From Mercurialis annua (lineage: Eukaryota > Streptophyta > Magnoliopsida > Malpighiales > Euphorbiaceae): a DNA stretch of 64,000 bases. The notes below the pieces were generated by a model. That model saw nothing but the letters and a program-made list of their open reading frames with translations, did not search any database and had not been told where the DNA came from. The DNA lies in contig NC_065570.1 of NCBI RefSeq assembly GCF_937616625.2, positions 51,265,665 to 51,329,664 of the forward strand. Direction: 5' to 3'. Below, piece by piece: positions 1 through 11,751 of the stretch; position 1 is the first letter of the stretch; each line of letters begins with the position of its first letter. A program made the translations under genes and the position numbers.

Positions 1-1060
1 ATTCCGAAAAAGAGTACAATTGACAGTTTAAATAGTTTAAGGATAAAAACGTTAATAACAACTAAATAGAAGGGTTACGCTATATATTTTTTTATTTGGA
101 AAAATACAAATAAGTTCTTCAGCTTTAATAATGTTCAAGTAAGTCCTCATAATTGATTGTTTTTAGATATTCTATTAAAAACAGTAAATTGTTTAAAAAA
201 ATATTTTCGACCTACCACCGTATTCTTCCGATTTTTCGAACACACTACTGTTTTTTCTTTAAAAAAATATTTCGTTTTCATGCCCCTCCTTCCATGGAAG
301 GAAGAGCTTTTTAAAAAAAGTATTTTGTTTTAAAATAAATTTTATTTTTTACGGTTTTTGATTTTAAAAAATTATTAACAATTAATATAAATTAAATATT
401 TATTATTAGTTGATATTTTTAGAGACAAAGGTGTTTTTGTACAATTAATAATATTAATGTCTATTTAGAATATAAGTTAAATATGAAAGACTATTTTAAC
501 TTTTTTCATATGAAAAGAGACCAATTTCGTATTTCGGGGTTGAGGTGAAACATGAAAATTCAAAATATGCTACAATTGAACTTTTTTTTTAAGTCAGGAT
601 ATAAACATAAAAAAATTACAAGATAGATCTTTTTTAAGTAATTAGATCTTTTCACTTTTATATTTTTAAGGCTGAAATGCATCAAAAATCATCAACTTTC
701 GCGTGATTGTGGTCATATATTTTTTTTTACATATTTAACATGAACTTTTAATTTTTTTGCAATTAAGATCATATTTGCGTTATTTTTTGAAAAATAGTAT
801 CGTTCTATATCCAAATGATATTATTTTACATTTAAAACAGTGTCGTTTTACATTTAAAACGGTATCATGGTCTTAATTATCTTGAACAGTAATAACAAGG
901 AAAAAAAAAAGCAAAGAAGAGAGTGAAGAGAGAGTTGTGGGTTATGTAGTGTCTTAGCTTTGTCCCCTCCACCCAACACACACACTCTCTCTCTATCTCT
1001 TCTTAACAGTCCAACTCCAAAAGCCACAGCACCACATTTATTTTATATTTTTGTGCTGTG
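1..1060. other. AT-rich intergenic DNA upstream of ARF4
   Basis: No coding region is supported here. The sequence is strongly AT-rich with long A and T runs. A GAGACA hexamer (reverse complement of the TGTCTC auxin response element core) occurs at 422–427, but one hexamer is weak evidence. A CT-rich tract around 985–1010 and a TATA-like TTTATATAAA at 1061–1070 may belong to the ARF4 promoter or leader. The transcription start cannot be fixed from sequence alone. Confidence 0.5.
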
Positions 1061-1106
1061 TTTATATAAATTCCACTGCGTTTTGGTTTTTGTGTGCAAT
1101 TGTCTA

Positions 1107-1438
1107 ATGTCACCTATTTCTGCTCCCTCTTCTCAGTACCTGCTAATGGGGGAAGAATCATACTTTGAGTTTCTTGTTATTATTTGATACCCTTTTCTTT
1201 ATCTTTTGTCTTGTTCTTTTCTATTCATCTTCTTGCACCACTCTCTTTGTTTTAAGCTTCAAAAGAGCCATGATTTGACCTCATTTCCAAGTTTTTAATG
1301 GTTTTCTCTTACCTTTATTCATACCCTTTTCTTTTCCACTACTATTACTACAAATAGTATTACTTTTTCTTGTTTTGTTTCTTGATTTTTTTAGTGGTTA
1401 TGTTGGTGTACTTGTGTTTTTTGAGGCTGTACTGCTAA
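1107..1438 (+). promoter_or_regulatory. ARF4 5' leader with a cluster of upstream ORFs
   Basis: Four short ATG-initiated reading frames end before the ARF4 start codon: 1107–1187 (26 codons), 1270–1278 (2 codons), 1298–1357 (19 codons) and 1400–1438 (12 codons). All close before 1466, so none fuses to the main frame. Upstream ORFs that reduce translation and require reinitiation are known for the ARF3/ETTIN and ARF4 class in Arabidopsis. Which of these uORFs are on the mRNA depends on the unknown transcription start. The most distal may lie in the promoter. Confidence 0.55.
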
Positions 1439-1465
1439 AAATAAGCAACATTTTGTTGGGTGTTC

Positions 1466-4400
1466 ATGGAAATTGATCTGAACCATGCAGTGACTGAGTT
1501 GGAGAAGATTAATAACAATGCATTTTGTGCTAAAAATGGGGATTCTAGCTCCTCATCGTGCTCTTCAAATTCATCTTCATCTCATGTTTCCTCTTCAATT
1601 TACTTGGAGCTTTGGCATGCTTGTGCTGGGCCTCTTACTTCACTTCCCAAAAAAGGAAATGTGGTTGTTTACTTCCCACAAGGACACCTGGAGCAAATTG
1701 CATCTTCTTCCCCCTCTTCTCCTATGGAAATGCCTACTTTTGATCTCCAACCACAGCTCTTTTGCAAAGTTGTGAATGTACAACTCCTTGTAAGTAGTAG
1801 TCAAGATTATTTATAAATTTTCCTTTTTTGTGTGTTTTCTTTTAGATTGTTGCTTCTTTTAGCTTTCTTAACTTTACTCTTTTAAAATAGGCTAATAAGG
1901 AGAATGATGAGGTCTACACTCAGCTTGCTTTGCTTCCTCAACCAGAGGTACTCTTTTCAATTCATGTAGTATAATATGGAAATTTGCTATCTTTTGTCTT
2001 GGAAAGAGACTTTTTGTACTCTTGATTCTTAGTTTTTTTTTACTATCAGTTCTTTTGTTACTTTTGAAATGTTAAATCTTACTCTAATTTAGCTCAAAGT
2101 TTGAGTTTTGAAGTTGATGGTGTCAATTTTTGTTGTTGTTGGAATTTTGTAGTTGGCAGGACAATGTTTAGAGGGAAAAGAGCTTCAAAAATTAGGGGTA
2201 GATGAGGAGAGTGAAGGTGGATTGCCAGCAAAATCAACTCCTCATATGTTTTGCAAAACACTCACAGCTTCTGATACTAGTACCCATGGAGGGTTCTCTG
2301 TTCCTCGTCGAGCTGCTGAAGACTGTTTCCCTCCTCTCGTATAAATTTCACGCCTTTAATTTATTTGTTCGAGTTGATAGACTAATTTGGTAAATTTGGT
2401 TAGGGTTTGTTGTGAAGTTGGTGAAATTTCTTTGTTTGTAGGATTACAAACAGCAGAGACCCTCTCAGGAGCTTGTGGCCAAAGACCTGCATGGAGTAGA
2501 GTGGAGATTTCGGCATATTTATAGAGGTATAAATCTTAACTGAATGGAGAATTGGATTCAGTTGGAGGAAATAAAAATGGTGTTAGTTCATATCTATTGC
2601 TTTTTTTAGGTCAACCAAGAAGGCATCTGCTTACTACTGGGTGGAGCATTTTTGTGAGTCAAAAGAATCTCGTGTCAGGGGATGCGGTGCTGTTTCTGAG
2701 GTATGCTTACAGAAAAATGATTCACAAAACTAAGAGAAAAATTTGTCTTAAGAGTTCTGCAATTGGAAAAATGAGGATAGAATCAATTTTAGGAAAAACA
2801 AATTATTCACCGGAATTTTCGTGAAAACACTTTAAGCCTTGGGAGAAGAAAAAAAATACTATTGAAAGACGGCAGAGTGATTTTTGTTGTGGTGGAACTG
2901 AAATTTCAGAGAGATATTTCTGGTATTATGCCAGAAAATTATTCAAAAGAATGAACAAAAATTTGATAGGTTAAAATTGTGTATCATGTTTCCTTATGGT
3001 CTTTGTAGGGGTGACGATGGAGAGCTGAGATTAGGGATTAGAAGAGCTGTTCGACCAAGAAATGGTCTTCCTGATTCCGTTATTGGGAAGCAAAATTCAT
3101 ATCCCAGTGTTCTTTCTCCGGTAGCTATTGCAATATCCACCAAAAGCATGTTTAATGTTTTGTACAGTCCAAGGTATAACTCTATCACTTATTGGATATG
3201 ATATTACAATTCGTCTTAGTCTTATCATTTTGCTAAATCGATCAACATAAGTTGTTTGTGGCATTTCACAACTAAGCTAATTAGTATTTTAGCATTAGAA
3301 GGTGGTAGTGTTTAACGTAGAATATGTGGTTGTCACTGTTGAATGTTGGTCAAGTCTGAACTAAATTGCTGTCTAATATAAGTCAAATTTTCAGTTCGGC
3401 GATTTCTCCCCTTTCTTATAATTCAGGGATCTTGAGATGTCGTCATTTTTAAACATGTTTTGGCTTAGACTGTCTTTGCACTAATTTGTTATGATATTAA
3501 TTGATAGGGGCCTGACTAAATAACATTTTCTTTTTATAGTCCCTTTACTGAGTTCGTTGGCTATCCCTGTGTGTGCTTACCCCAAATAAACTTTCCAACT
3601 AATCAGGCCATAGTTTTACACATCTGTTTCTCGTCGGAAAGTTATTCATATTTAGTGAACTATAAGTGGCTCGGCATTTTTGGAACTCATTTCATCCCTT
3701 TTAGGAGTTTATAACCATCTAAGATGTTGCATGTGAAGAGATGAAAAAATATGAAAAACAAACGGGATGCATTATGAAAAGTTTAACATATGGTTGAGAT
3801 GGTGTTTAGCTATTAAGTTCTTAAAATAAAATCATTTTAAGTGGGCCTAGTCATTATTTCACTCCAATTGTAAATTTTTACTTTTTAAGCAGAACATGTA
3901 GTCAAGGAAGCGCTTATACAGAGAGAATTAAATAAAATGACATAAATGAGCCTAGCTGTTATATCAAAGTATTAGAATCCGTTGATTTAAGCTGTAGACT
4001 CTACAATATTGCAACCAGAAATTCTCTCTCTCCAAATTGCTTATCTAGTGTTGTAAGAAGTCTTCCATTTAAGAAGTTTGTGCTATTCTAGGAGCACTTT
4101 AGCTGCTGGATCAGGTATCAGACTAAAGATGACAATTCATTGATTTGAATTAACCTTCTATTAAGCATGAATAAAATTCTGGCTAACTGCTGTAGTCTGG
4201 GGGTAAATAATAGAGTAATTATGAAAAAAAGCATAGGTGCTGGAGAGAATAGGAGGTAGCTTATTTAAGCATGCTCTCTCTGGGGCCAATGTTGCTAATA
4301 TCAAGATAATATTATCAGAAGAACACTAATTAATCTAGACATTATCATTTCAAAGGGTTAACTTAACTCTTTTATGTAATAATTCTAGGTTTGAGAATTG

Positions 4401-7400
4401 TTGGTAGGATTGACAGCTTATTTCAGACTCAAAACTTTGGATTTATAAACTTGTTGAATGCCACGTTTCAGCCTTTGATTCCGTTTTTGGAAATGCTCGT
4501 GAGACTCCAAAACTTTATACCTATAACCGCTTATGAAAAAGAAATATTTTTTCGTTTTTCCATTTCAACATTTCCCATTTCATCATTTCTGTTTATGTGC
4601 AACATAGCTGAAGAGGTTCAAATGATAGTTTTTGTGCAGCTCTCTCTCTCTTTTTGAAGTTATTACACAGGTTTATCTATTTTGGTTGTAGTGCACATGA
4701 ATCTTGCAGGGACATAGATTGTAATAAATCTAATGGCTTGTTTAGGGGTTTCTGGATTTTAAAGGAACTCGTAGTTGTCTAAAATCATTGAAATGCAGGG
4801 CCAGTCATGCAGACTTTGTTGTGCCCTGGAAGAAGTACATGAAGAGCATTATGAATCCAGTTTGCACTGGAACAAGATTCAAGATGAGATTTGAAATGGA
4901 AGATTCTCCAGAAAGAAGGTATTGAATAAATTAGAAGCAACACAAAACTAATTCATGTTCCTGCATTGATTATATTCTGAGAAAATGATGGTGTCTGTAC
5001 CCCGTGGCAGGTGCAGTGGTGTTGTTACTGGAATAAGTGACTTGGATCCTTATAGGTGGCCTAATTCCAAATGGAGGTGCTTAATGGTACACTTCTCGAT
5101 CCTGCTTTTTTGCTACTCTACTTCAACGGGTTTGTTTTCATTTTATTTTTTTACTATACCTTGAAGCCCATCAGTTTCTTGCAAATTATAAAGCAAGACA
5201 TCTCTGCTTCGTGTTGATGTTTCTTTATCAAGTGACATGAATTCTTTTGCAGAACACTGAACATAGCATTCTTTTCTTGGAGTTAACTAGCTGATAAAAT
5301 TTCCTGAGATTGATCACTAATTTCTACAATATTTTGTTTGAATGCTGTGAATAATGTGGTACTAATTTTCTTTTCTCACTAAATGGCGCATTTGATGTAG
5401 GTATAGAAAATGCTATAATTTCTGAGCATATTTCTCTACTCTATATTGACATTCTATTTGCGCAAACGTTCAGCTCTCGCGTGATATTTCTGCAATCTAT
5501 TTAACATAGGCACCTTTGTTATCTAATTTAACAGGTGAGGTGGGATGAAGATATCATGAGCAATCATCAAGAACGAGTTTCGTCGTGGGAGATTGATCCT
5601 TCTGCTTCACTACCGCCCTTGAGCATTCAGTCTTCGCCAAGGCTGAAGAAATTAAGGACAGGTCTGCAAACAACACCACCCGATATCCCCATAACCGGTA
5701 CACATCTTTCATCGAGAACTATTTCTATGAATTTGAAAACACTTTCTCTATATCACGAATTTTAGCTTGTTTTGCAATTTTATTAAGAGCTTTCAATTTG
5801 GGCAATTTAGAACATGTACTGTAATTTTTTGTAATTTAAAAATTTTCTGTTAAAAAAGTGCCGATGTGGACACTAGAATTTACATTGTTCCGGCATCTAC
5901 ATCAGCAATTTTTTAATGGAAAATTGCTCAATGTTTCGAATTGAAAAAATTCGAAAGTTGTCTGATATTGCAAATACTAAAAGTTAGAGTTAAATTTGCC
6001 AATGATGCTAAAGTTCGTGATTTTTAAAACAATTAAGCCTTCTCTAAAAGCATTTCATCATTTTCATGTTACAGGAGGGGGCGGGTTTTTAGACTTTGAG
6101 GAGTCAGTAAGATCCTCTAAGGTCTTGCAAGGTCAAGAAAATGTAGGTTTTGTGTCACCCTTGTATGGATGCGACGCATTGAACCACCGACCGGATTTTG
6201 AGATGCAAAACCCAATGCATCAAAATCTCGTGTCAACTGGAATAGAAAAGGCTAACATTGGCGAGATAACAAGGGCTCGTCCTGCTACTTACACAGGCTT
6301 TCCGGAAACTGATAGATTTCCGAAGGTCTTGCAAGGTCAAGAAATATGTCCACTGAAATCACTGACAGGGAAAGGTGATTTCGACCTGGTTGCGTGGGGA
6401 AAACCTAATATCGGATGTGGTTCTTTCAACATGTATCAAGCACCCAGACCCGGCTTCTACTCACTCGGTGCAGAGAATCTTCAGAATATGTTTTTTCCTT
6501 ATGGTGATTTATACAAATCCAGCCAAGAAGCTAGAATGCTCTCTTATGCAACTAATTTCCCAAGAGAAAGTTCCCAATTTGGTGCATCGTCTATTCAGAC
6601 CGGTCTTATTAGAGATGAAGTTGGAAAGACAAATCAGCTGAATGATCCGAAAATGCAGGATACTGTGCCTACTTCACCACCTTTAGGTGCAAATCTAAGA
6701 AACCAAAAGGACAACTCTTTGAGTGGAACTGGGGGCGGCTGTAAGCTCTTTGGATTCTCTTTGACTACAGAATCCACAAATCTGAACTCCCAAAACTCGG
6801 GTAAGCGGAGTTGTACAAAGGTAAGCTACATTAGAAGCAAAGCTAGATATGAACATACTATTTTGACTTTGTTTCTTACTTTTTGCATAATTGTATTGAA
6901 GGTTCACAAGCAAGGCAGCTTGGTTGGAAGGGCTATTGATCTATCAAGATTGAATGGCTACACTGATCTGCTGAGTGAACTCGAAAGATTATTTAGCATG
7001 GAAGGTCTTCTGCGAGATCCTAACAAAGGATGGCGCATTTTGTATACCGACAGTGAGAATGATGTAATGGTTGTTGGGGATGACCCGTGGCAGTAAGTGT
7101 CTTGCTTTAAACCAGCCTTCTTCTACCTGCTTTAGGGGTGTGCAAAAACCAACCAAACTGACAAAGTTGGTTTGGTTTGGTTTTAAATTCTAAAATTTTG
7201 ATTTTTGGTTCAATTGTGGAAGTAAAAATATTTCAGTTCACTTTTTGTAAAAATTGAATCAGGAAAACCAATAAACAGACTAGTTTGGTTCGTAATTGAT
7301 GGAACCAGACTTACTAGGATTTGATTTCCATCTGGTATTGTAAAAGAAAATGGATTTCTGTTCTGTAGTTTTTAAAGTAAAATAATTTCAGTTTACTTTT

Positions 7401-7810
7401 TGTATAAACTGGACTGACAAATCCAACCAGACTGGTTTAGTTCACTTGGATTCATTTTGAAATATTTTAAATCGTTATAAATTCCGTTCAGTTTTGGAAA
7501 AGAAATGGGGAGTGTAATTGTTTATTTCATATTAAAAGAAAATGTCAGTGGCATCTTTCTTCAGGATCGATTGCGTGCATGTTGAATCCTGATTTTTTGC
7601 TAAATGATTCTGACGAGTTTTTCGGATGACAGTGAGTTCTGTAATGTGGTATCGAAAATCCATATATATACCCAAGAAGAAGTGGAAAAGATGACGGTTG
7701 GGGTTGGGGGAATCGGTGACGATACTCAAAGCTGCTTAGATCAAGCACATGCTGTAATGGAAGCATCAAAGTCTTCATCAGTAGGGCAGCCAGATTCTTC
7801 TCCACAGTAG
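1466..7810 (+). CDS. ARF4: Auxin response factor 4 (B3 / ARF / PB1 transcription factor)
   Basis: Nuclear auxin-response transcription factor of the ARF3/ARF4 repressor class, acting in organ polarity and phase change. Twelve exons join in phase: 1466–1789, 1891–1947, 2153–2338, 2442–2526, 2610–2700, 3009–3173, 4799–4918, 5011–5086, 5535–5697, 6075–6820, 6902–7092 and 7633–7810, giving 793 residues (Arabidopsis ARF4 is 788). The start is ATG 1466 (MEIDLN); the in-frame codon at 1460 is GTG. The B3 DNA-binding domain spans about residues 158–260 ([21 protein letters not shown]), followed by the ARF dimerisation/ancillary region. A Ser-rich middle region carries KVLQGQE twice (about residues 438 and 506), encoded by the two tasiR-ARF sites. 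The C-terminal PB1 (III/IV) domain starts at residue 672 (VHKQG) and includes GDDPW. ARF4 rather than ARF3/ETT, because ETT lacks PB1. The largest intron is 3174–4798. Stop TAG 7808–7810. Confidence 0.97.
6119..6139 (+). promoter_or_regulatory. tasiR-ARF target site 1 in ARF4 exon 10
   Basis: These 21 nt encode KVLQGQE and match the complement of the TAS3-derived tasiR-ARF small RNA, apart from the two bases at the target 5' end and one G:U-type change (AAGGTCTTGCAAGGTCAAG core). TAS3 tasiRNAs from miR390-triggered transcripts are known to guide cleavage of ARF2/3/4 mRNAs at this conserved motif. Confidence 0.93.
6323..6343 (+). promoter_or_regulatory. tasiR-ARF target site 2 in ARF4 exon 10
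   Basis: A second copy, identical over all 21 nt to the site at 6119–6139 and about 204 nt downstream in the same frame, again encoding KVLQGQE. Two sites per transcript is the typical ARF3/ARF4 arrangement. The perfect nucleotide identity, including synonymous positions, while the flanks differ points to selection on the RNA sequence. Confidence 0.93.
7133..7500. repeat. Degenerate GGTTTGGTT-rich repeat in ARF4 intron 11
   Basis: The stretch starts TAGGGGTGTGCAAAAACCAACC and contains many copies of GGTTTGGTTT and related words on both strands. The opening resembles the AGGGGTGAGC terminus of the element at 51722–52239. No matching inverted end or target-site duplication was found, so it looks like an old truncated copy. 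It lies inside the last ARF4 intron (7093–7632). Confidence 0.45.
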
Positions 7811-8590
7811 TAGCAGTAGCAGCAGCAAGGGATTGAAATTTGTATTTGGATCTTTGTAATATGTGTGCCGTGTTTAGCAAGTAATCTTGCAAAACCTGAA
7901 ACTAATTATGTATGATTAGAGTTGTTAAGTATGATGATGATTGTGCTTATCAGTAGAAGAGTAGGCTACTGAATTGTGATTACTTTAGTTTGAAGTCTTA
8001 ATTGTGTGTATCATAAATTCGTAATATTATCTTCAACTTCTCCACTTTATCAGCAAAAGAAAGTTGCTATTACGCCATTATGTTATCACCATCTTCTCAA
8101 ATTTTTTATTTTTATTTTTCTTTTTATGAAAATTACTAGACATTTTCATGTTTCTTATGAAAATTAGTAGACATGTATACCATGATAGTATCACAATTAA
8201 GGCTGCCAAAAAACGAACTAGATCATTAATTAAAATCGATCAAATTAATTTTGGTTCATTTAAAATGGTTTTATGCATAAAATGTATTCTTTGATTTTGG
8301 TTTTGTTTTTACAGTTGGTTAATTAAACCGATCAAAAAGTTGAACCAAATTTATATTAAATAAAATAAATCAAATCAAATTGAACCAAATTAATAATAAA
8401 TTTTGATGATCATAACTGAAAGTTTATATATACATGTAATGTGATTCAATTTTTACTTTATTTTTTAAAAAAAATTGATTTTAAATTCTATTACAAAAAT
8501 CCAATCATGCTCACATCTAATCACAAACTACACAAGGACGAGAATTTCTTTGGTTTTACAGTTCAAAAGATGAGTGTTTATCCCATGAAA
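7811..8590. other. ARF4 3' UTR and AT-rich spacer
   Basis: The first 200–250 bases after the ARF4 stop are probably 3' UTR. They begin with a TAG/CAG triplet run at 7808–7830. From about 8200 the DNA is rich in AAATTAATTTTGGTTC-like words, resembling old repeats. No coding region is supported. Confidence 0.45.
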
Positions 8591-8992
8591 CCGTTGCGCC
8601 ACGTCATTTTTACATCAAGCCAATGAGCATTTGCGATAGGGAATCTTTTAATTAGGCCAAATGTTGTAAAAAGGCCAAACCTTTCACAAAAGTTTCACAA
8701 AAGTCCCGACCTTTCAATTTTGTCGATTTTGGCCAAAAATTGATTATTTGGTTTCACAAAAGTCCTGACCTTTCAATTTTGTCGATTTTGGCCAAAAATG
8801 GATTATTTGATTTCACAAAAGTCCTGACCTTTCAATATTTGGCATGCCACATAGGCATCACATAGACTCCACATAGGCAAATTGAAATCAAATTGAGAGT
8901 TGGCCACAATTGAAACCAAATAATTTGTTTTTGGCCAAAATCGACAAAATTGAAAGGTCAGGACTTTTGTGAAACTTTTATGAAAGGTTTGG
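8590..8992. mobile_element. Foldback (inverted-repeat) element, left part, interrupted by the LTR retrotransposon
   Basis: The words GGCCAAACCTTTCA, CACAAAAGTCC.GACC and CAATTTTGTCGATTTTGGCC (8651–8850) recur inverted at about 8925–8997, making a large hairpin. The outer arm AACCGTTGCGCCACGTCATT (8589–8608) has its inverted counterpart at 18320–18339, beyond the retrotransposon. Joining 8590–8997 to 18235–18340 rebuilds one foldback-type non-autonomous DNA element of about 0.5 kb. No open frame and no confident TSD were found, so the superfamily is not assigned. Confidence 0.65.
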
Positions 8993-8997
8993 CCTTT
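8993..8997. repeat. Left target-site duplication (CCTTT) of the Ty3/gypsy element
   Basis: CCTTT immediately precedes the left LTR (TGTAATATCC) and is repeated at 18230–18234 directly after the right LTR. A 5-bp duplication is standard for LTR retrotransposon integration. Confidence 0.93.
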
Positions 8998-11750
8998 TGT
9001 AATATCCCGTATTTTTTTTAAATTAATTTTAAAAAGGAAATAATAATATATATTTTTTATTCGTCAAGCTTTAGGTAAAAATTTATTATTATTATTATAT
9101 ATTTTTATTAAATTTTGTTTTGGTTGTTCGTTGATTCAATTCGTGTTTGTTTTGTATTATTAAATTTTTTAAAAAAGAAAAAAAAATAAAAAAAAGTAAG
9201 CATAATAAGTAAGCATATTAACCATGCCCTTACCTTATATTATCACGTGGAAGCCCATCCAAATTTGATAGATGGCCAAAATACTTAGGAAGCCCATCAA
9301 TTTTATAAGGAGCAGAAACTTATTTGAACAACAGTAAAGAGAAATTACTGCGTTTTCTTATTCATTCGTTTCTTCACTTTCAAACCCTAATATACTTCTA
9401 TCACTTTTCTTAAAACCTAGCCGTCTCTCCCTAGACATCAAAGACAATCAGGAATTTCATCGCTCATCCTTTTCATTGCTTCGGACCTTGGTAAGATATC
9501 TCGTCGGTTTCATCGTTCGTTTGGGTTACCGTCTTTATCGCAGCTAATTCGTATCTACGTAGCTTATATCTGAGATTTCCTTTGACGTTTCACCCTTATT
9601 CATCGATCTCATAAATCCTAACGCGTTGGAATCGATAACGGTACGTTAATCTATCCGTTATATCGCCGTAACGGTTCACCGGTTTTACTAACTGTTGGTT
9701 GTAAATTCTTCTCCTTTGCTGCAATGATATTTCTTATGATCTAATATCATTCATATGTTCTTATTGTATTAATCTGAAGTTGTTTTTGTGTTGCAATCAA
9801 AATATTTTCTGTTTGCGTTGGCCATGGATTTGGTCGTTGAGCTTTTGCTCACTTTTTGTCCAAAGGAATTATGATTATGGTGTTCTGTTCATATTCCATA
9901 TTTCATTTGATTTTATATAATGAGTGGGATTTTGGAAATGGTTTTGGATGTCATTATTATGTTCATATTGGTTTGGTTATGGCGGCAGTAGCATCATTTT
10001 TGAATTTTCCATGGCCATTAGTTGTTCATGATGATTTGGTTGGTTGTTATATGTTTAATCAAAGGTTTGATTTAAATTAATACCGATTTGAAACCGAACT
10101 CTCAATTATCGTTGTGAATTCTAAATTGCTAATTGTTTTCATCATTTTTTTAAAAAAATGGAAATAAAATTAGTAGCGATTACAATTTAAATTGTTTTTA
10201 TTATTATTATTATTATTATTCTGAAAACGATATTATATTATAATCTTTTAATCAGATGATCACTCGTATAATTATCATTTTGAGAATTTTGGCTAAATTA
10301 TAAATTAGCTTTTAATAATTTTCTTAACTATTTTAGTTAAGTAAATTGTGGGTAACTATTTGTTACTTGTATTTTAAGCTATTGAATTCTATTTTAAAAA
10401 TAGATAATTATTTTATCAGATATTTTAACATATAAACTCGGGTTTATAATTTAATAAACTTTTGGACCGGGTTAGACTTTGGTCGCCCAACAAGTGGGAA
10501 GAAGCTTGGTAGTTTTTAATAACTCGGCTGACTCACTGATACGGATTTTTAACTTGGGTTAAATTAATTTGTTTATTAAATTACTAAAATTGTAATTTAA
10601 TATATAATTTATATGATTTGTATTCTATAACTTGAGTTTTATTTGGAATGCATTTAATATAAGTGTTTATTAAATGTGGCTTGGTATTGTGTTGTGCTAG
10701 TCCTATATGGTGTCTAGTACTCTCTAGAGTTAGGGTCTGTTTTTAATTACGATTTTAATATTTTATTTAGACCCGTCGACTGTTCGTACTTCAGAGGCGA
10801 ACCAGAGTTAGATTGCTTGTCAGGATCACGTGGATTTAGCAAGCAGTGAGTTTATATCTCTATTTACCTCTTTATTAAGCAACTATTATATTTTGTATAT
10901 ATGTATATGTATAAACAGCTTTCGAACTGTTTTCGGCATTGTGGATTTGATTTGGAACGTGCTACTCGATGGGCATCATCGGGACTGCGTGCGCACCGGT
11001 AATGATTATGGTATTGAGGTAGGTTTGAGATACGTCTCACCTTAGTGAGGGCACCGGTGGAAGATACGTCTCCTGGGCTCACTATTTATTAAGTGATAGT
11101 CGGGGATCGGCTATTGAGATACGTCTCACCGACACGACAATGGATTTAGAATTGTGGTTTAGGGTTTCATTGATAATCCATAATGAAAATGTTTTATTAA
11201 ACGTTTTTAAAGGTTTTTAACTTAATAAATGTAAATGGTTATATAAACTCTACTCAGTAAATCTGACCCCGTTGTTTTCCCAAATTTTCCAGGTTTATGA
11301 TTTGAGCGTTGGTCAAACTCCGTTTCTTCATTCTCGGAGGTTTTATTTTATTTTCAGAATAAAAGAGTCGAACTGTTTTAAACTCTTAGACCGCAGTAGT
11401 AGTATCAGTTATTCATGTCTTAGTCTTTTATTTATATTTTTGACTATTGTTGTTGGATTTGTCCAACTATTACTTTATCGCTTTTGGCATGATAATTACA
11501 GTGTTTATGGTATTTATATTATATTGCCATACTGTTGGAGATTATTCTGAGATAAGCGTAATTTAAATATATATTGCTTTATGTACTGCTAGACTAGGCT
11601 GAAGTCTCGGTTGCCCCCGAGCATGTGGTTTTATGCAGGTACATTGTTTAAATGTTATAAATTGATTATCCGCAAGGCTAGCTACGGGTTTTGGTACAAC
11701 CATACCCATACCCTAGCGCCGGTCGCGATTCATGAAAATGGGTCGTGACC
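8998..11750 (+). repeat. Left LTR of the Ty3/gypsy element
   Basis: A 2.75-kb long terminal repeat starting TGTAATATCCCG and ending GTGACC, where the right copy has GTGACA. It contains an AT-rich start, a CACGTG-containing stretch, AAACCCTAA-like words near 9382, and repeated GAGATACGTCTC motifs (11020–11130). Short open frames here have identical counterparts in the right LTR and are not genes. Confidence 0.93.
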
Positions 11751-11751
11751 A

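Noticed and set aside
1460..1465. ARF4 start two codons upstream (MF before MEIDLN)
   Set aside because: The codon at 1460 is GTG. The first in-frame ATG is 1466 and gives the usual ARF4 N-terminus.
8203..8420. GGTTCA/AATTAATTTTGGTTC-rich stretch as a complete transposon
   Set aside because: No matching inverted ends or target duplication could be found; only a possible old repeat fragment.
9856..11550. ORFs of 71–92 codons in the left LTR, repeated exactly at 16335–18029
   Set aside because: They lie in LTR sequence, are short, overlap on both strands and are identical only because the LTRs are identical.
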